Assembly (NCBI RefSeq): GCF_002288925.2
Contig: NW_022098076.1
Span: 79,898,526-79,962,525 of the forward strand
DNA: 64,000 nt
Reading direction: 5' to 3'
Source: Delphinapterus leucas
Taxonomy: Eukaryota; Chordata; Mammalia; Artiodactyla; Monodontidae
Below, piece after piece: positions 1 to 12,400 of the stretch (within the stretch, counting starts at the first letter, position 1; each line of letters begins with the position of its first letter). The notes under the pieces are model-generated. The model saw nothing but the letters and a program-made list of their open reading frames with translations, had not been told where the DNA came from and did no database searches. Both the position numbers and the translations under genes were made by a program.

Positions 1-1267
1 TGTTTTTCAACAGAGAAAGGATAACCTTTTCAACAAATGGTGCTGAAACAATTGGACATCCATACGCAAAAATAAATAAACCTTGCCCTAAACGTAAACC
101 CAGGTACAAAAATTAACTGAAAACGGACCACAGACCTAAATGTAAAATCTATCTTTTATAGGAGAAAATCCTCATGACGGGGGCTATGCACAAAGTTCTT
201 AGACATGATACTAAAAAGCACAACCATAAAATAACAAATCAATAAATTGGACTTCATTGAAATCAAAATCTTTTGTTCTGCAAGAGACACTGTTAGAAGA
301 ATGAAAAGACAAGCTAATGATTGAGAGCAAATATTTGCAAATCACATATTTGACAAAGGAGTGGAATCCAGAATATAAAAAGAACTCTCAAAATTCAACA
401 ATAAGAAAACAATATAAATAATTTTAAAATGAGCAAAACAACTGAACAGATATTTCAGTTATATATGGATATGTGGAGGATATATGGATGATAAATAAAC
501 ACATAAGAAGATGTTCAATATCATTAGTCATTAGGGAAAGGTGAATTAAACCATGATTAGATATCTCTACACATCTATTAAGAATAGGAAAAATTTTTAA
601 ATACTGACAATATCGAGGCTAGCACCAATGCGGAGCAACCAGAGCTCTCATCCATCGCTGGTGGAATGCAGAATGGTATAGCCATTACGGAAAATAGTTT
701 GGCAGTCTCTTATAAAGTTAAACATACATTTAACATATGACCTAGCAATCCCACTCCCAGGCATTTACTCTAGAGAAATGAAATTTTGTGTTGGAACAAA
801 AATTTTACACAAATGTCTATGCCAGCTCTATTCACAATGAACAAAAACTAGATATAACCTAAATGTTCCTCAGCAGGTGAATGAATATACAAACTGTAGC
901 ACATCCATTCGATAGAACAGTATTCATCAATATGGCTTGAAATGATACACGCACCCCAATGTTCACTGCAGCGCTGTTTATGATAGCCAACACATGGAAG
1001 CAACCTAAATGTCCATTGACAGATGAACGAATAAAGAAGATGTGGTACATCTATACAGTAGAATATTACTCAGCCATAAAAAAAGAATGAAATAATGCCA
1101 TTTGCAGCAACATGGATGAACCTGGAGATTATCACACTGAGTGAAGTAAGCCACACAGAGAAAGACAAATACTATATGATATTGCTTATACACAGAACCT
1201 TTAAAAAATGACACAAATGAACTTATTTATAAAACATAAACAGACGAACTTATAGTTACCAGGGGAG
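1..1267 (+). mobile_element. LINE-1 3' fragments (ORF2 end)
   Basis: Degenerate L1 ORF2 3'-terminal sequence. The recognisable phrase family includes ...GGTGGAATGCAGAATGG..., ...CCCAATGTTCACTGCAG..., and ...AGAATATTACTCAGCCAT.... Two similar stretches (before and after about 930) suggest more than one old insertion or an internal duplication. No intact ORF. Confidence 0.85.
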
Positions 1268-1815
1268 NNNNNNNNNNNNNNNNNNNNNNNNNNNNNNNNN
1301 NNNNNNNNNNNNNNNNNNNNNNNNNNNNNNNNNNNNNNNNNNNNNNNNNNNNNNNNNNNNNNNNNNNNNNNNNNNNNNNNNNNNNNNNNNNNNNNNNNNN
1401 NNNNNNNNNNNNNNNNNNNNNNNNNNNNNNNNNNNNNNNNNNNNNNNNNNNNNNNNNNNNNNNNNNNNNNNNNNNNNNNNNNNNNNNNNNNNNNNNNNNN
1501 NNNNNNNNNNNNNNNNNNNNNNNNNNNNNNNNNNNNNNNNNNNNNNNNNNNNNNNNNNNNNNNNNNNNNNNNNNNNNNNNNNNNNNNNNNNNNNNNNNNN
1601 NNNNNNNNNNNNNNNNNNNNNNNNNNNNNNNNNNNNNNNNNNNNNNNNNNNNNNNNNNNNNNNNNNNNNNNNNNNNNNNNNNNNNNNNNNNNNNNNNNNN
1701 NNNNNNNNNNNNNNNNNNNNNNNNNNNNNNNNNNNNNNNNNNNNNNNNNNNNNNNNNNNNNNNNNNNNNNNNNNNNNNNNNNNNNNNNNNNNNNNNNNNN
1801 NNNNNNNNNNNNNNN
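1268..1815. other. Assembly gap (548 N)
   Basis: A run of N flanked on both sides by L1 3'-end sequence in the same orientation. The gap probably replaces L1 repeat sequence. Nothing in it can be annotated. Confidence 0.99.
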
Positions 1816-2395
1816 AAAGGAGCAGCATGAAGAGATCTGGGGGGCAGGGGGGTGATGGAACTATACTGTATCCTGATCGTGATGGTCGTTACATGAACCC
1901 ATACTCACGTTAAAATTTCAAGAAAGAACAAGCATATGTACACACATGTTCATAGCAGCACTATTCGTAATAGCCAAAAGGTGGAAACTGCCCAAAGGTC
2001 CACCAGTGGATGAACAGATAAACAAACAGTGGGTATACAATGGAGTATTATACAGTCGTAAAAAGGAATGAAGTTCTGATACATGTTACAACGCGAATGA
2101 ACCTCTAAAACATTATGCTAAGTGACAGAGACAAACAGAAAAGGTCACATATTGTATGATTCTATTTATATGAAATGACCAGAATATTTAAATCTATAGA
2201 GACAGAACACAGATTGGTGGTTGCTTAATCGGTACAGGGTTTCCTTTCAGGGTGATGAAATAGTTCTAAATACCTTAGAACTAGGTAGAGCTGGTGGTTA
2301 CATCACCTTGAGAATGTACTAAATGCCGCTGAATTGTTCACTTTAAAGTGGTTCGTATGAACTGCACCTCAATACACAAAACAAAAATTAAGTCT
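1816..2395 (+). mobile_element. LINE-1 3' end fragment
   Basis: Old mammalian L1 3' sequence: TTCATAGCAGCACTATTCGT, then a 3' UTR-like part ending in TTCACTTTAAAGTGGTTCG-type sequence. It continues in the orientation of the copy before the gap. Confidence 0.8.
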
Positions 2396-2699
2396 ATTTT
2401 ACTATATGATAATTTCAAGATACAAATTTAAGTCACAAAATGAAGGAATCTAGAAAAAAATAGTAAGAGTCTGTAACTGCATGCTCAGATCATCTCCTTG
2501 AACACAGCATAAAGGAAGAGTTAGAGTTAGAATTCCCAAGAGCTTCCCACTTCCGTGTATCAGGCTCTGTTCTTCCCCAAAATGCTCCTGCAAAATGGTC
2601 ACTCTTAGTGGGAGAATTTTTGTCCCATTTAAAAAAAGAACTCAAGTGTATGGAATCCGATTTCAAACAACAATTACTTAATAACAAATATTAAAGAGA

Positions 2700-3170
2700 C
2701 CTATTTTGACATGGATGGAGGCTTGAAAGGGTTATGCTGAGTGAGATAGAGAAAGCAAATACTGTATGATCTCCCTTATATGTGGAATCTAAAAAAAGCC
2801 AAACTCATACAAACAGAGACCCAAATGGTAGTTACCAGGAGCTGTAGGGGAGGGGGGCGGGGGAAAGGGGAGATCTTGGTCAAAGGGTACAAACTTCCAT
2901 TTATCAGAATAAGTTCTGGAGATCTAATGCACAGCACAGTGATTATAGTTAATAATACTGTATTATATACTTGAAAGTTGCTAAGAGAGTAGATCTTCAA
3001 TGTTCTCACCACAAAAAAGAAATATTCATTATGTGATGTGATGCAGGTGTTAGCTAACGCTTTGGTGGTAATCATTTTGCCATATACAAGTGTATCAAAT
3101 CAACACATTGAACACCTTAAACTCACATCATGTTATATGGGAATTATATCTCAATAAAGCTGGGGGCAGG
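2700..3170 (+). mobile_element. LINE-1 3' UTR fragment
   Basis: Contains the L1 segment GCAAATACTGTATGATCTCC, a G-rich tract, and a 3' end of the form ...GGGAATTATATCTCAATAAAGCTG. Decayed and non-coding. Confidence 0.8.
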
Positions 3171-3299
3171 GGAAAGCAGTCTACCTAGCCTTTTGAAAAT
3201 ATGATTATGTTGTAGAGTATATCGCTCGTTCATTTACAACAGAAGAAAGATGAAAAGGGAGTGCTTATTTTTCCTTTAAAGACTGAGGCGACAGGACCC

Positions 3300-3720
3300 C
3301 TGGTTGTCCTCAGCTGCTTGGCAATCCCCACATACAACATGTGTTTGATTGTTCCATGCCTTTGCTGCCCGTGCTGTTCCCTCTACCTGTAATGCCTTTC
3401 CTCTAGCCCTTCTTGTGCTGATCAACTCCTAGTCACCCTCTAACGCTTAGCTCTGAGATCTTCTCCTCCAGGAAGCACCTCTGAACCTGGAGATGGCCAG
3501 ACGAATTTCCCTGCATTCCTTCGGTGCCCTGGACTTTAAAAGCACTTCGACATCTTAGATTGGCATGATCTGCTCATGCGACTGTCTTCCCTTCCAGGCT
3601 ATAGGCTCGTGGAGAGGCGAGCGGCATCTTGTTAATCATTATTCTCTCCACTAACTTAGCATATAGTAAGCATTTGATGAGTGTAGCTGATTTGTTGGTT
3701 GTTGTCTGTTTCTCACCAAA
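3300..3720 (+). mobile_element. LINE-2 (L2) 3' fragment
   Basis: Contains the L2 phrases CTGTTCCCTCTACCTGTAAT, CTTCTCCTCCAGGAAGCACC and an AGCATATAGTAAGCATTTGA tail. Strongly diverged ancient element. Confidence 0.7.
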
Positions 3721-4489
3721 TAGTCTGAATTGGTTTCTGAGCAAGTGCTGGTCTCTCCTTATTCATACAGGTTCTGTCATCCTTGTTTTAAAATGAATTG
3801 TAATTCCCTACATTGTATACTTTCCCAGTTGTTCTAAGTTAGCCTCCTGTGGATTCTTCATACTTGGAGCAAGATTTTTCCTCCAACCCTCTCAGGCTAC
3901 TGGCAATTACAACGTTAAGCAAACCAGATTTCAAACAATACCAGAATAGGACGGTGGTTTTGACTTCTCTAGTTCATGCACATAGAATCTGAAGGATCAG
4001 ATAGAATTCTCAGATAATGCCTATGAATGAATCAGACTCTCAACTAACCAATCAGTAAAGCAACCATCTCCTACCTCGCGCCAGAACCCGGCTCACCAGT
4101 GCCTGGAGAGGGTATCTCTCCAAGGGCTTTAAAGCAGAGCCAACCCAATAGTGTGGCAGCAGTCAGTAGCTGGTCCAGGTTTGGGGGGACCTTCTTAAGA
4201 AGAATATAAATTTACAATTACAGAAGCCAGGTACAAAGTGAATATTTGTTTAGAATGGGGAAAAAGTACAGTAAGTTACTGGAGCTACCTTTTGTGTTTA
4301 TCTCTCAAGGCAATTTAGTAGGAATTCGTACGCGGAAACACATCCTGATTTCCTCTGCCCACCCAGAACACTCTACAGCACCCAGCAAACTCCCAAGGGT
4401 TCATGCATGAAAAAGTCCTAAAGTTGAAGCTTTATCACCTTCCTGGGAAATCCACCACTGAGTCACGCCCCAAAAATAAGATTAACAAA

Positions 4490-4605
4490 GACAATACTTG
4501 ATGTTTATTGAGGGTCACTTGTGCCCCTGTGTATTCTCTCATATAATTTTTATTACAATTTTATAAGGCAAATACTATTTTTGGCCCCATTTCATAGACC
4601 TACTA
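4490..4605 (-). mobile_element. MIR SINE fragment
   Basis: Reverse-oriented MIR 3' half: TTTATTGAGGG...CTCATATAATTTTTATTACAA...CCCCATTTCATAG. Ancient and diverged. Confidence 0.55.
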
Positions 4606-4699
4606 GCTGCAGAGTTGCCTGGCACAGTCCCTGAGAACACACCCCCTTCTCAATAATTTCTTAATGTCACTTGCCTTCCCAGAAGCCACAAGCCAGTTA

Positions 4700-4805
4700 C
4701 ATAGTGTGGCAGTTACAAGTGCATGTTCTGGAATCCAACAAACCTGGATTCCAAGCCCAGCTCTGCCTTTACAAGCTGTGTTACTCCTGCGTCCTTAGAT
4801 AGAAA
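4700..4805 (+). mobile_element. MIR SINE fragment (5' part)
   Basis: Matches the MIR tRNA-derived head: GTGGCAGTTACAAGTGCATG, TTCTGGAATCCAACAAACCTGG and CCCAGCTCTGCCTTTACAAGC. Confidence 0.65.
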
Positions 4806-5892
4806 ATAGGAAGTACATTATATTGTTGCTTTGTTGTAATCTGTCTGGCCCTTGAAGGACTGATTGTTGGTCCAAGGATACATTCTGATTTGGGGGAATC
4901 ACTAAAACCGTAAGATCCCAAAGATCATACAGATTCCAGGAATTCTTTGTGTACCTCTAAGAAGCAGCTGAGGGGATGATAGAATGGGGTCCTTTGCATT
5001 GTAAGCCTATGAAAGGATATGGCATTGAGCCTGAATATAGCAGGAGCTACAAGTGTAATAACTGCAACACTGCTCTAGATTCAGCCATTTGGATTCAAAT
5101 TCTCCAAGGTACAGGCAGAGCAAATGATAAAATGTATCTTGACTTCAGAAGATACAAGAGGGAGACAAGAGGGGAACCCAAATTGTTCTTCCCCTCCACT
5201 GTTCCACAGCCTTCATTTCTGGCAGCAAAAATCAGGGGTTTGTGTGGGGAAAAAGAGGCTAAAAAGGTAAAAGTTGGTGGAAATTTGCAAAATCACCCAG
5301 GATTAGGAAAAACACAAAGAATAACGAAAACGCTCCCAGTCTTTCTTTCGACTTCGAGCTGATTTTGATCGGAAAGTTATGTCAGTGTTTCCGTATTCTA
5401 AGACCATGGACATTTCCTAATATTTCCAGATACTATGATTTTTAGTCATCCTGAAAAAGAACATAAAAATGAGCTCTGTAATTTTAAAACTAAAATAAAA
5501 CAAGTTTTCAAAAATAGTCAGAAAAAAAGTCCTCTTTCTAAAAGTGGTAAAGTTTCCATAGTTATTATTGATGAAAATGTCCTAGATTATTCTATTTCTA
5601 TTCCCTGGGTTTCCCCTTATTTGACAATTACTATTTAACTATGTTTTTATTATTATTTAGGGTATTTCACTGTGCTTTTCTCCCAGGACACCTAAGGAAA
5701 TTTGTAAATTTCACTGAATTCCAGTTCCTTAAGCAGCTACTACTCTCTCCTAACTTTGTCTCCAAGTGGAAATGCCTCCTAGTCCCTCAAACGTTGTTCT
5801 GTCATATGTAGCATTAAACAGGGCAGGAGAGAATTTACGCGTTGGCTCTACTAAATAGCTGAAGCGATTTATATGTTCAAAAATTAACCATA

Positions 5893-6096
5893 GGGCTTCC
5901 CTGGTGGCGCAGTGGTTGGGAGTCCGCCTGCCGATGCAGGGGACGCGGGTTCGTGCCCCGGTCCGGGAAGATCCCACATGCCGCGGAGCGGCTGGGCCCG
6001 TGAGCCATGGCCGCTGAGCCTGCGCGTCTGGAGCCTGTGCTCCGCAACGGGAGAGGCCACAACAGTGAGAGGCCCGCGTACCAAAAAAAAAAAAAA
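5893..6096 (+). mobile_element. CHR-2-type cetacean SINE
   Basis: tRNA-derived SINE with a GGGCTTCCCTGGTGGCGCAG head, a pol III B-box-like GGTTCGTGCCC, and a poly(A) tail. It is flanked by a target-site duplication AAATTAACCATA (left copy ending at 5892, right copy ending at 6108), so the insertion is recent. Several open frames here arise from the element and are not genes. Confidence 0.93.
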
Positions 6097-6999
6097 AAAT
6101 TAACCATATAATTTGTTTTCCTAGCTTCGTATACAATTCACCCTGGGTGACCCTCAAATCAGGTTTGGTTTTTTTTTTTTAAAGAAGTAAGTTTTCAAGT
6201 GCCAGTGAATGATTGGTGTGTTAAAATGCAGAGCAATTGAGTACTTAGTTCAATAATGGACTTTTTACAAAGGCAAAAACTTTTAAATTAATAGATACAT
6301 TCTATTCTAACAGTATGTCCAAAAGCTGCATAACAGATCCTTCACATCCATTACTGTCCCTCCAAACAAAACCCATTATGCACAAACCCAACGATCTGCA
6401 ACAGCCCATGTTGCAAATGATCTATACAGAGTCCTCAGGGGCCCTTTAAAAGGCGGCCACGTTTTGCAATTCAGAGCCAAGTTCGACCTATCTGCAGACA
6501 TTCCAACGGGTGCTTGGGGTTTCCTCCTCTCTTACCCATACACCCCTGAGAGAGTTAGAAATCTTTTTAAAATCAGTTTGCTCAGCGTTCAAAGAAGCGT
6601 GTGGCTGACGCTGTTCTTTTGTTTTTTATAATGACCGATAAAAGTGGAATCCAAAACTATCCGTCCTAACCGCAAGAATAAAAACCCATCCTGCCTCCAA
6701 TCAGTCTCCCAGTCCTTCCTCCTTCCCTCGCTGTTGAGGATTTTCTGGCCACCTCCCCGCAAGGGTGTGTCAACAGCTGGGCGCGATGGGGAAAGCTAGG
6801 ATCCGAGTGCCGGCTTCACTCAATTTCCACGGAGGCAGCAGGGACTCTTAGCCCAATCCGTCATATTATTTGAGCACAGCTTTTGCAGGTTAATTTTTTT
6901 TTTTTCCTGAAAAAGAACTTTCTTGGATGGCTAAACGTGTTTGTCTTTAAGGGTTGTTAAAGGAGAAATCGTGCACCTTTCAGCCAGCTCCAGATGAAA

Positions 7000-7700
7000 C
7001 GTGTTAAGTGATTCTCCAGCATGTAATGTTTGAAAATGCTATATTTGTGCCCTATTTGGGCCTTTTACCAGGAACAGCAACTTCAGTCAGCCTCCGCCCC
7101 CATCCAGCTCCCTCCCACCCCTTCCTACTCCTTTATGTATATATGTTGCATAATTATGGAGCAGTGAGTATTTATCACCTTTTTCTGGGCAGTAAGCAGA
7201 AAGAAATACAATACCATTACTTCCAGTTACTGCCTTTCCCAAGATAATTAGGTAACACAGTGGAGGGAGCTTCGCAAGCCTAATGCTGTTCAAGTTAAGT
7301 GATTGACATGGCTCTGTCTGGCTGCTCTATTAACTGTTTCATTTTGTTGCTATTTGCAGTTTGCTTGGCTAATACTCCGAACAAATACAGACTGTTTCTT
7401 TAGCCCTTTTTTTCTCTTTGACCTTCTCCTGCCCATTTTCTTTGACTCACTTCAAACTGTCTTGAAAAGGCCTGTTGAATACACACAGTCCATCAGAGGC
7501 CCAGGTTCATCCCTACCCTTGCCCTGAATGCCTTACTTCAAAGATGGGCCGCATTCTTTAATTGCCCTTTGAATTAATATCAAAGGGTCACAATGCGAGT
7601 GCCAAAAGAGAAAGGGGCTTTAATGAAGCAAAGAGCTACCATTCATTTGCAGATAAGCACGTTTTTATGCCTGAACGGTCACCTCGGCTACAGGCTTCGG
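7000..7700. promoter_or_regulatory. Candidate deep intron-4 enhancer with paired TCF/LEF sites
   Basis: Unique sequence lacking repeats. It includes a perfect inverted repeat CCCTTTGA-attaata-TCAAAGGG (7565-7587), which places two TCF/LEF cores head to head, plus further CAAAG motifs at 7538-7542 and 7628-7632. It lies about 23.5 kb into intron 4. A neural-crest enhancer is known in this intron of mouse Pax3, but I cannot confirm that this is the same element. Confidence 0.45.
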
Positions 7701-9229
7701 GAAGAGGGGGGCCGTCCCGGAGAGGACTTTTCCTTAAGTAGTGATTAGTTCAAACAAACAAGAGTAAACAAATAAAAGAAAAAGTCTACAGACAGCGACA
7801 ACGTACAATAAATAATAAGACGAAATCGGGAGCTGCACATCCCCATCCCCACATACTTCCCTTTAAAAAAAAAAAGGAAAGAAAGAAAAGCTGCACCTAA
7901 TTAGCAAATTCATTCAGCATTTTTAATCCCATATTTCAACACTGAAATTCCAAGGATGGGGTTCAGCAACACGCCTGAGATAAAGTATTTTCAGTCTGAA
8001 ATTCTGTACCGTGGGTAACACCGAGGGACAATATTATGACTTTAAAATGCAGGAAAGAAATGGAACTTTCAAAATAAATGTCCCAGTGCTCAGGACATAA
8101 TTACTTTTGATATGAACATTTGTGCTTAAATTATTGTCTTCACTAACTCCCTCAGTACAGAGAATGTCGTTTGAATCTAAAATAGTAAAACATGTCTGTG
8201 TATCTTTTTATTCACCAAAGCCATATTTTCCATTTCTCCCAGAGAAGTCACTATTTAGTGCCCAATGTCTTCGTGGTAGCTGCAAGTATAGAATGATACA
8301 CTCACAGCACCAGAGGTCATTGTAAGGTAAAATACAGCTCAAATCATAAATGATTGCAGAGTGAGACAGTAAGCCATGCTTCCCCTCTGCATCATTCTCC
8401 TTTCCGAGAGGTTGGTGATTAGGGAAGGATTTCAGTCCTGGTGAATTATCATCTTAGCTAAAGCTCAGACAACATTCTTGGTGCACAGCTACAAAGTAGA
8501 CGGTTGGCTTCTGGTAGACATAATATTTGGACCAGCGCCTGGACATTTCTCTTCAGTGGATGCCTTGGTAAACAGAGTTTATGTTACTCTCAGTGACGTA
8601 ACAAGGAAAGTCCTTGTTCAAATGTTTTAATCAGTCACCAAAAGTGACTTGCCAGTTTTGAATTCGTGCACAAAAAAATTGCCACTGCTGTGTTAAAAGA
8701 AAGAGGGAAAGAAAGCGTTCTCCCTTATCTTTGAAGAAATCAAAAGCATCTTCTCTTCACTGGCCTTATTTTCCATGAGCTTGTCCATCTGGTTCAGAGT
8801 TGCCAAAACAGAGTGAGAAAAGGGCAGCAAATAAATGTCAGAGAGGCAGCCAATCTGCATAAATCTCCAACTCCTTCCAGAGAAACTCCTTCCTGGCCTG
8901 CTGGGCCTTCCAATTTTGTGACATGAGCCAACAGGCATTGGAACAATGTGGAAATCAAAAGACCTATTTTGCACAAATCCAAACCCTTAAAAGCAGTTTC
9001 TCCCAAACCACTTTTCCACTAGATGTGCACCAGTGTGCCGCTCTGCAATAAAGCAGTGTTATTCCCGCAACCAAGTCCCATATGTCCTGGATACAGAGTT
9101 ATTTCAGGGTATTCTGAGCTGACCACAGGAAGACGCACTTAATTCTTGTTAAGCTGTACTCTAGGAAAGCATTAAGGCAAATCAGCTACCAAATCTTATT
9201 TCACTGAGTACAAAAGCAATGGGCAGATT

Positions 9230-9430
9230 ATAAGTAAATAATACTTTATACTCGTTCAGAACTTCAGATGTGTTCAGGGCCACTAATGTATCACAACAAT
9301 CCTTTGAGATAGTGGAACACGTTATTGTCACCCCCGCTTTGGAGGAATCCAGCTCAGAACGGCTAGTGAGTTTCCCTTCATCACACAGCTAGCTAGACAT
9401 TGAACTGGGACCAAAAGCAAAATCTTTTCA
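9230..9430 (-). mobile_element. MIR SINE fragment
   Basis: Reverse MIR: ...CACAACAATCCTTTGAGATAG...TCACACAGCTAGCTAGACAT... with a diverged core. Confidence 0.6.
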
Positions 9431-12400
9431 CCAAAACACCCTTCCTAAGTCCACAGTTACATCTGGTGCAGAGCTAGATCAGCCGTCCAGTGTGCTGTGG
9501 GGTTGGTTTTGTTTCTTTGGGTGTTTTTAACCAAAATACTCAAGTGAAATAAACTTCAAGATGCTGCAGATCCAGCTTAATGAGCCACAAGAGAATTGTT
9601 CGGACCATATATATTTCAATGCTTCCCCAGGATGCTACAGTCATATAAATACAACCATTGATAAGCTCCATTCAAAGATAGCAATCGTGTTGGTACCGAT
9701 GGTAATGGTACTGCTGATGACTGACGATTATGTCTTGCATTTCTCTAGGGCGTTACTCTTCTCAGAGTGTTTTTCATAGCCACTGACTGATGGAATTAAA
9801 TGATTCCTTCAGATGAGAAAAGAATTTTTTTCACTTTAATTCCAAGTGCCAAGGAATACAGCAATGTAAGTCTCTAACATGCCTTGATGCCAGGTGAAGT
9901 AAAGCAATGTGAATTTTTAAAATCGAAACAGCTAGTCACTGAAGCTACCCAAGTAATAGGTTTCTTACTGCCTCTGTAACTCTCAATGAAACTAAGGGGC
10001 ACTTGATACCCAAGTAAAATTTGTATTCCCAAGGGACAAATCTTTCATGATAGCATTCTCTTTTCTAGACACCTTCTGAAATTCAGGCCCCTGTGAAAAA
10101 CCCCTATCTGAAGCTTAATTTGCAAGCTGAAAAAATGCAACAGGAAAGGTATTGCAACTTTACAAATAGCTGTTTTATTAAGGAGCTTTCTAGACTTAAA
10201 AGAAAGCTTTGTCCAGATGCTGGCTAAATCTCTCTCCTGTAGGTTTTCACTTTCTCTGTGTCACCTAGTCATAACCAGCAACGCAGCCGGCGTTGCATGC
10301 AACCCTTCAAGCAGACAACATTGACCTGGGATCTGATGATTATTTAGTTTAGGAAACACTGCCTAGTAGCCTCCACTGTTTATCCCCGTTAGGAATCGAA
10401 AGCACACTTGCAAGGATCTCTCACCTTCCATGAAGAAAAAAGCAGAACAAGCCGTCCTGAAATTCGTAGACTTACAAAAGCGGTAATAGCTTGACTTCTT
10501 TAAAAATGTCAGTCTACCTCTTCTGTTCTTGCTGCCACTTCTCCCAAGAACCAGCACGGTGCCCAAGCACGGCGTAAGTGTTATGTCAACTAAAGAGGCT
10601 TAAAGGGGAAGAAAATGTGATCTAAACAAACCTCCCTGAGCAGACATCCTGCTGTAGGCTTCAATGGGAAACATTTGTTATGAAGTAATAAGAATTTGCA
10701 TAATTTTGGGGAAGACTTTGTTTTCAAAGTAATTCTATTTTTCACCTGCTTAGCCCTTTGCCGTGTATGGCTTTGGTTAAGTTTTGTTGATGGAGGCTCA
10801 TGTTTAACCAACTGTTTTTAATTTACAAATTAAACTTGTCAGAAGTAGAAATCCTTCCCTTGGAACTCTTCCAATATGTCAAGAATTAATTCTAATGAAA
10901 ACGGCATTGCCTAAATGCAGGATGGCCAGTCACTTATTTTATTTACACAAAGTCCCTCTCAGTTTCTTTGATAAAAGCAGCTAAATCTTTTTCCTCTTTC
11001 ATGTTTTGTCAGCACTTGATTCCTTTTGTCCCTTGGCTATTTGCCTAGCTGTGGACAATAAGGCAGGAAGAATAGAAGCAGATTGTTGGAATGGCCCTCA
11101 ATAAACCTAATTATGACATGTTGACTGCCCTCACCATGACACAGTCAAGGGACCCAGGCTTATTCAATTACCCTTGCCAGGTTTCTCTTTCAGACCTAAA
11201 GTTATCCTTTGACTGTTTGTATTTCTGAACAGTATTCATGTTCATTGTGAAAGAAAATCCCCTGGACTTTGAGGGGTTTTTAAGTTGATGCTGTTATTGT
11301 AGCTAATTTTTATTAACTGAATGATAACATGATAAAGAAATAGACTTTTGTTATGTAATAAGAACAAATCAGTGTGTGCTTAAAAGTTACACCTCTCTTT
11401 CCTTTCTCTTCCAGCCAGCCTGGCAGGACATGTAACCTGAATTAATAAACAAAATAATTTCTTCAACCTGCATGTCCCTTTCAACATGATACTGAGTCTA
11501 GCTCCACAGAACGGGACTGTTGCTTCGATGTGATTCTTCTTAACTTAAAAAATAATAATCACGTGATTGGGGGTATTTTGGAGGGGTTTTTTTTTTTAAC
11601 CACCAAGAGGGTTCCTTGCCCTATTAACACCAGAGAACATAAGTTCATTGGTACCTTTACGCCAACAGCTATTTCTTCAGCTGTTTGAGATAGACAGGAT
11701 GCACAGTATTTAATTAAATCCCTGGCTGCTGGTCGGAGGAGCCCTTTCCTCCTCCAACAGATTGTTCAGAGATCACGCCAGTGGTTCCTGCAAAGCCAGT
11801 GTATAAAAGCTGTGTGTCAAGTGAACAAAAGAGTGGAAAAATGAATGAATGCCAAAAATCAGCTACTGATCCATCCTAGCTTTTAAATCAACTAGGTCTG
11901 ATAGAATTAACATTCAATTGTATTTAAAACTGCACGAAGCCTACCAGGAAAGATTGTTTTGTAAATTGCAGCATCTCTGGGTAATTTCTTTTTCCTTCTT
12001 TTTTTTTTTTTTTTTCTGTTCAGAAACTCATTGTTCCCTTTAGGTAATTTGACAGCTCTTGGGACTATAATAGAATAAAAATTCAACCACAGTGTAACAA
12101 AGTAGGTGCTGTAATTTCTTGAATTTGTTCCTCAGTTCAACTTCCTTCATTAGAAAATTCCCATCATTCTAACAAAAGCACATCTAAATTGCAATGTGCT
12201 CTGCAAGTGAATTTGGAGTTTGGTGGGGTTTGCTTTGGTTTGGTTTCCAGGGAAATTACCTTTGTAATCTTAATGTGAGAAAGAGACGTCACAAAGGACT
12301 TATGAAATAAAATATACAGAATCCTTAGCGTTTGAAGAATGTTTGGAATAAGTACTCTCTAGAACATGTTCTGCTCTGCTGGTCCCTCTCCTGGCAAAGA

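Noticed and set aside
1256..1828. 190-codon frame made of X residues
   Set aside because: Artefact of the N gap.
5893..6096. tRNA gene, from the pol III box-like motifs in CHR-type elements
   Set aside because: These are tRNA-derived SINEs with target-site duplications. No cloverleaf with a proper acceptor stem and anticodon arm is evident.
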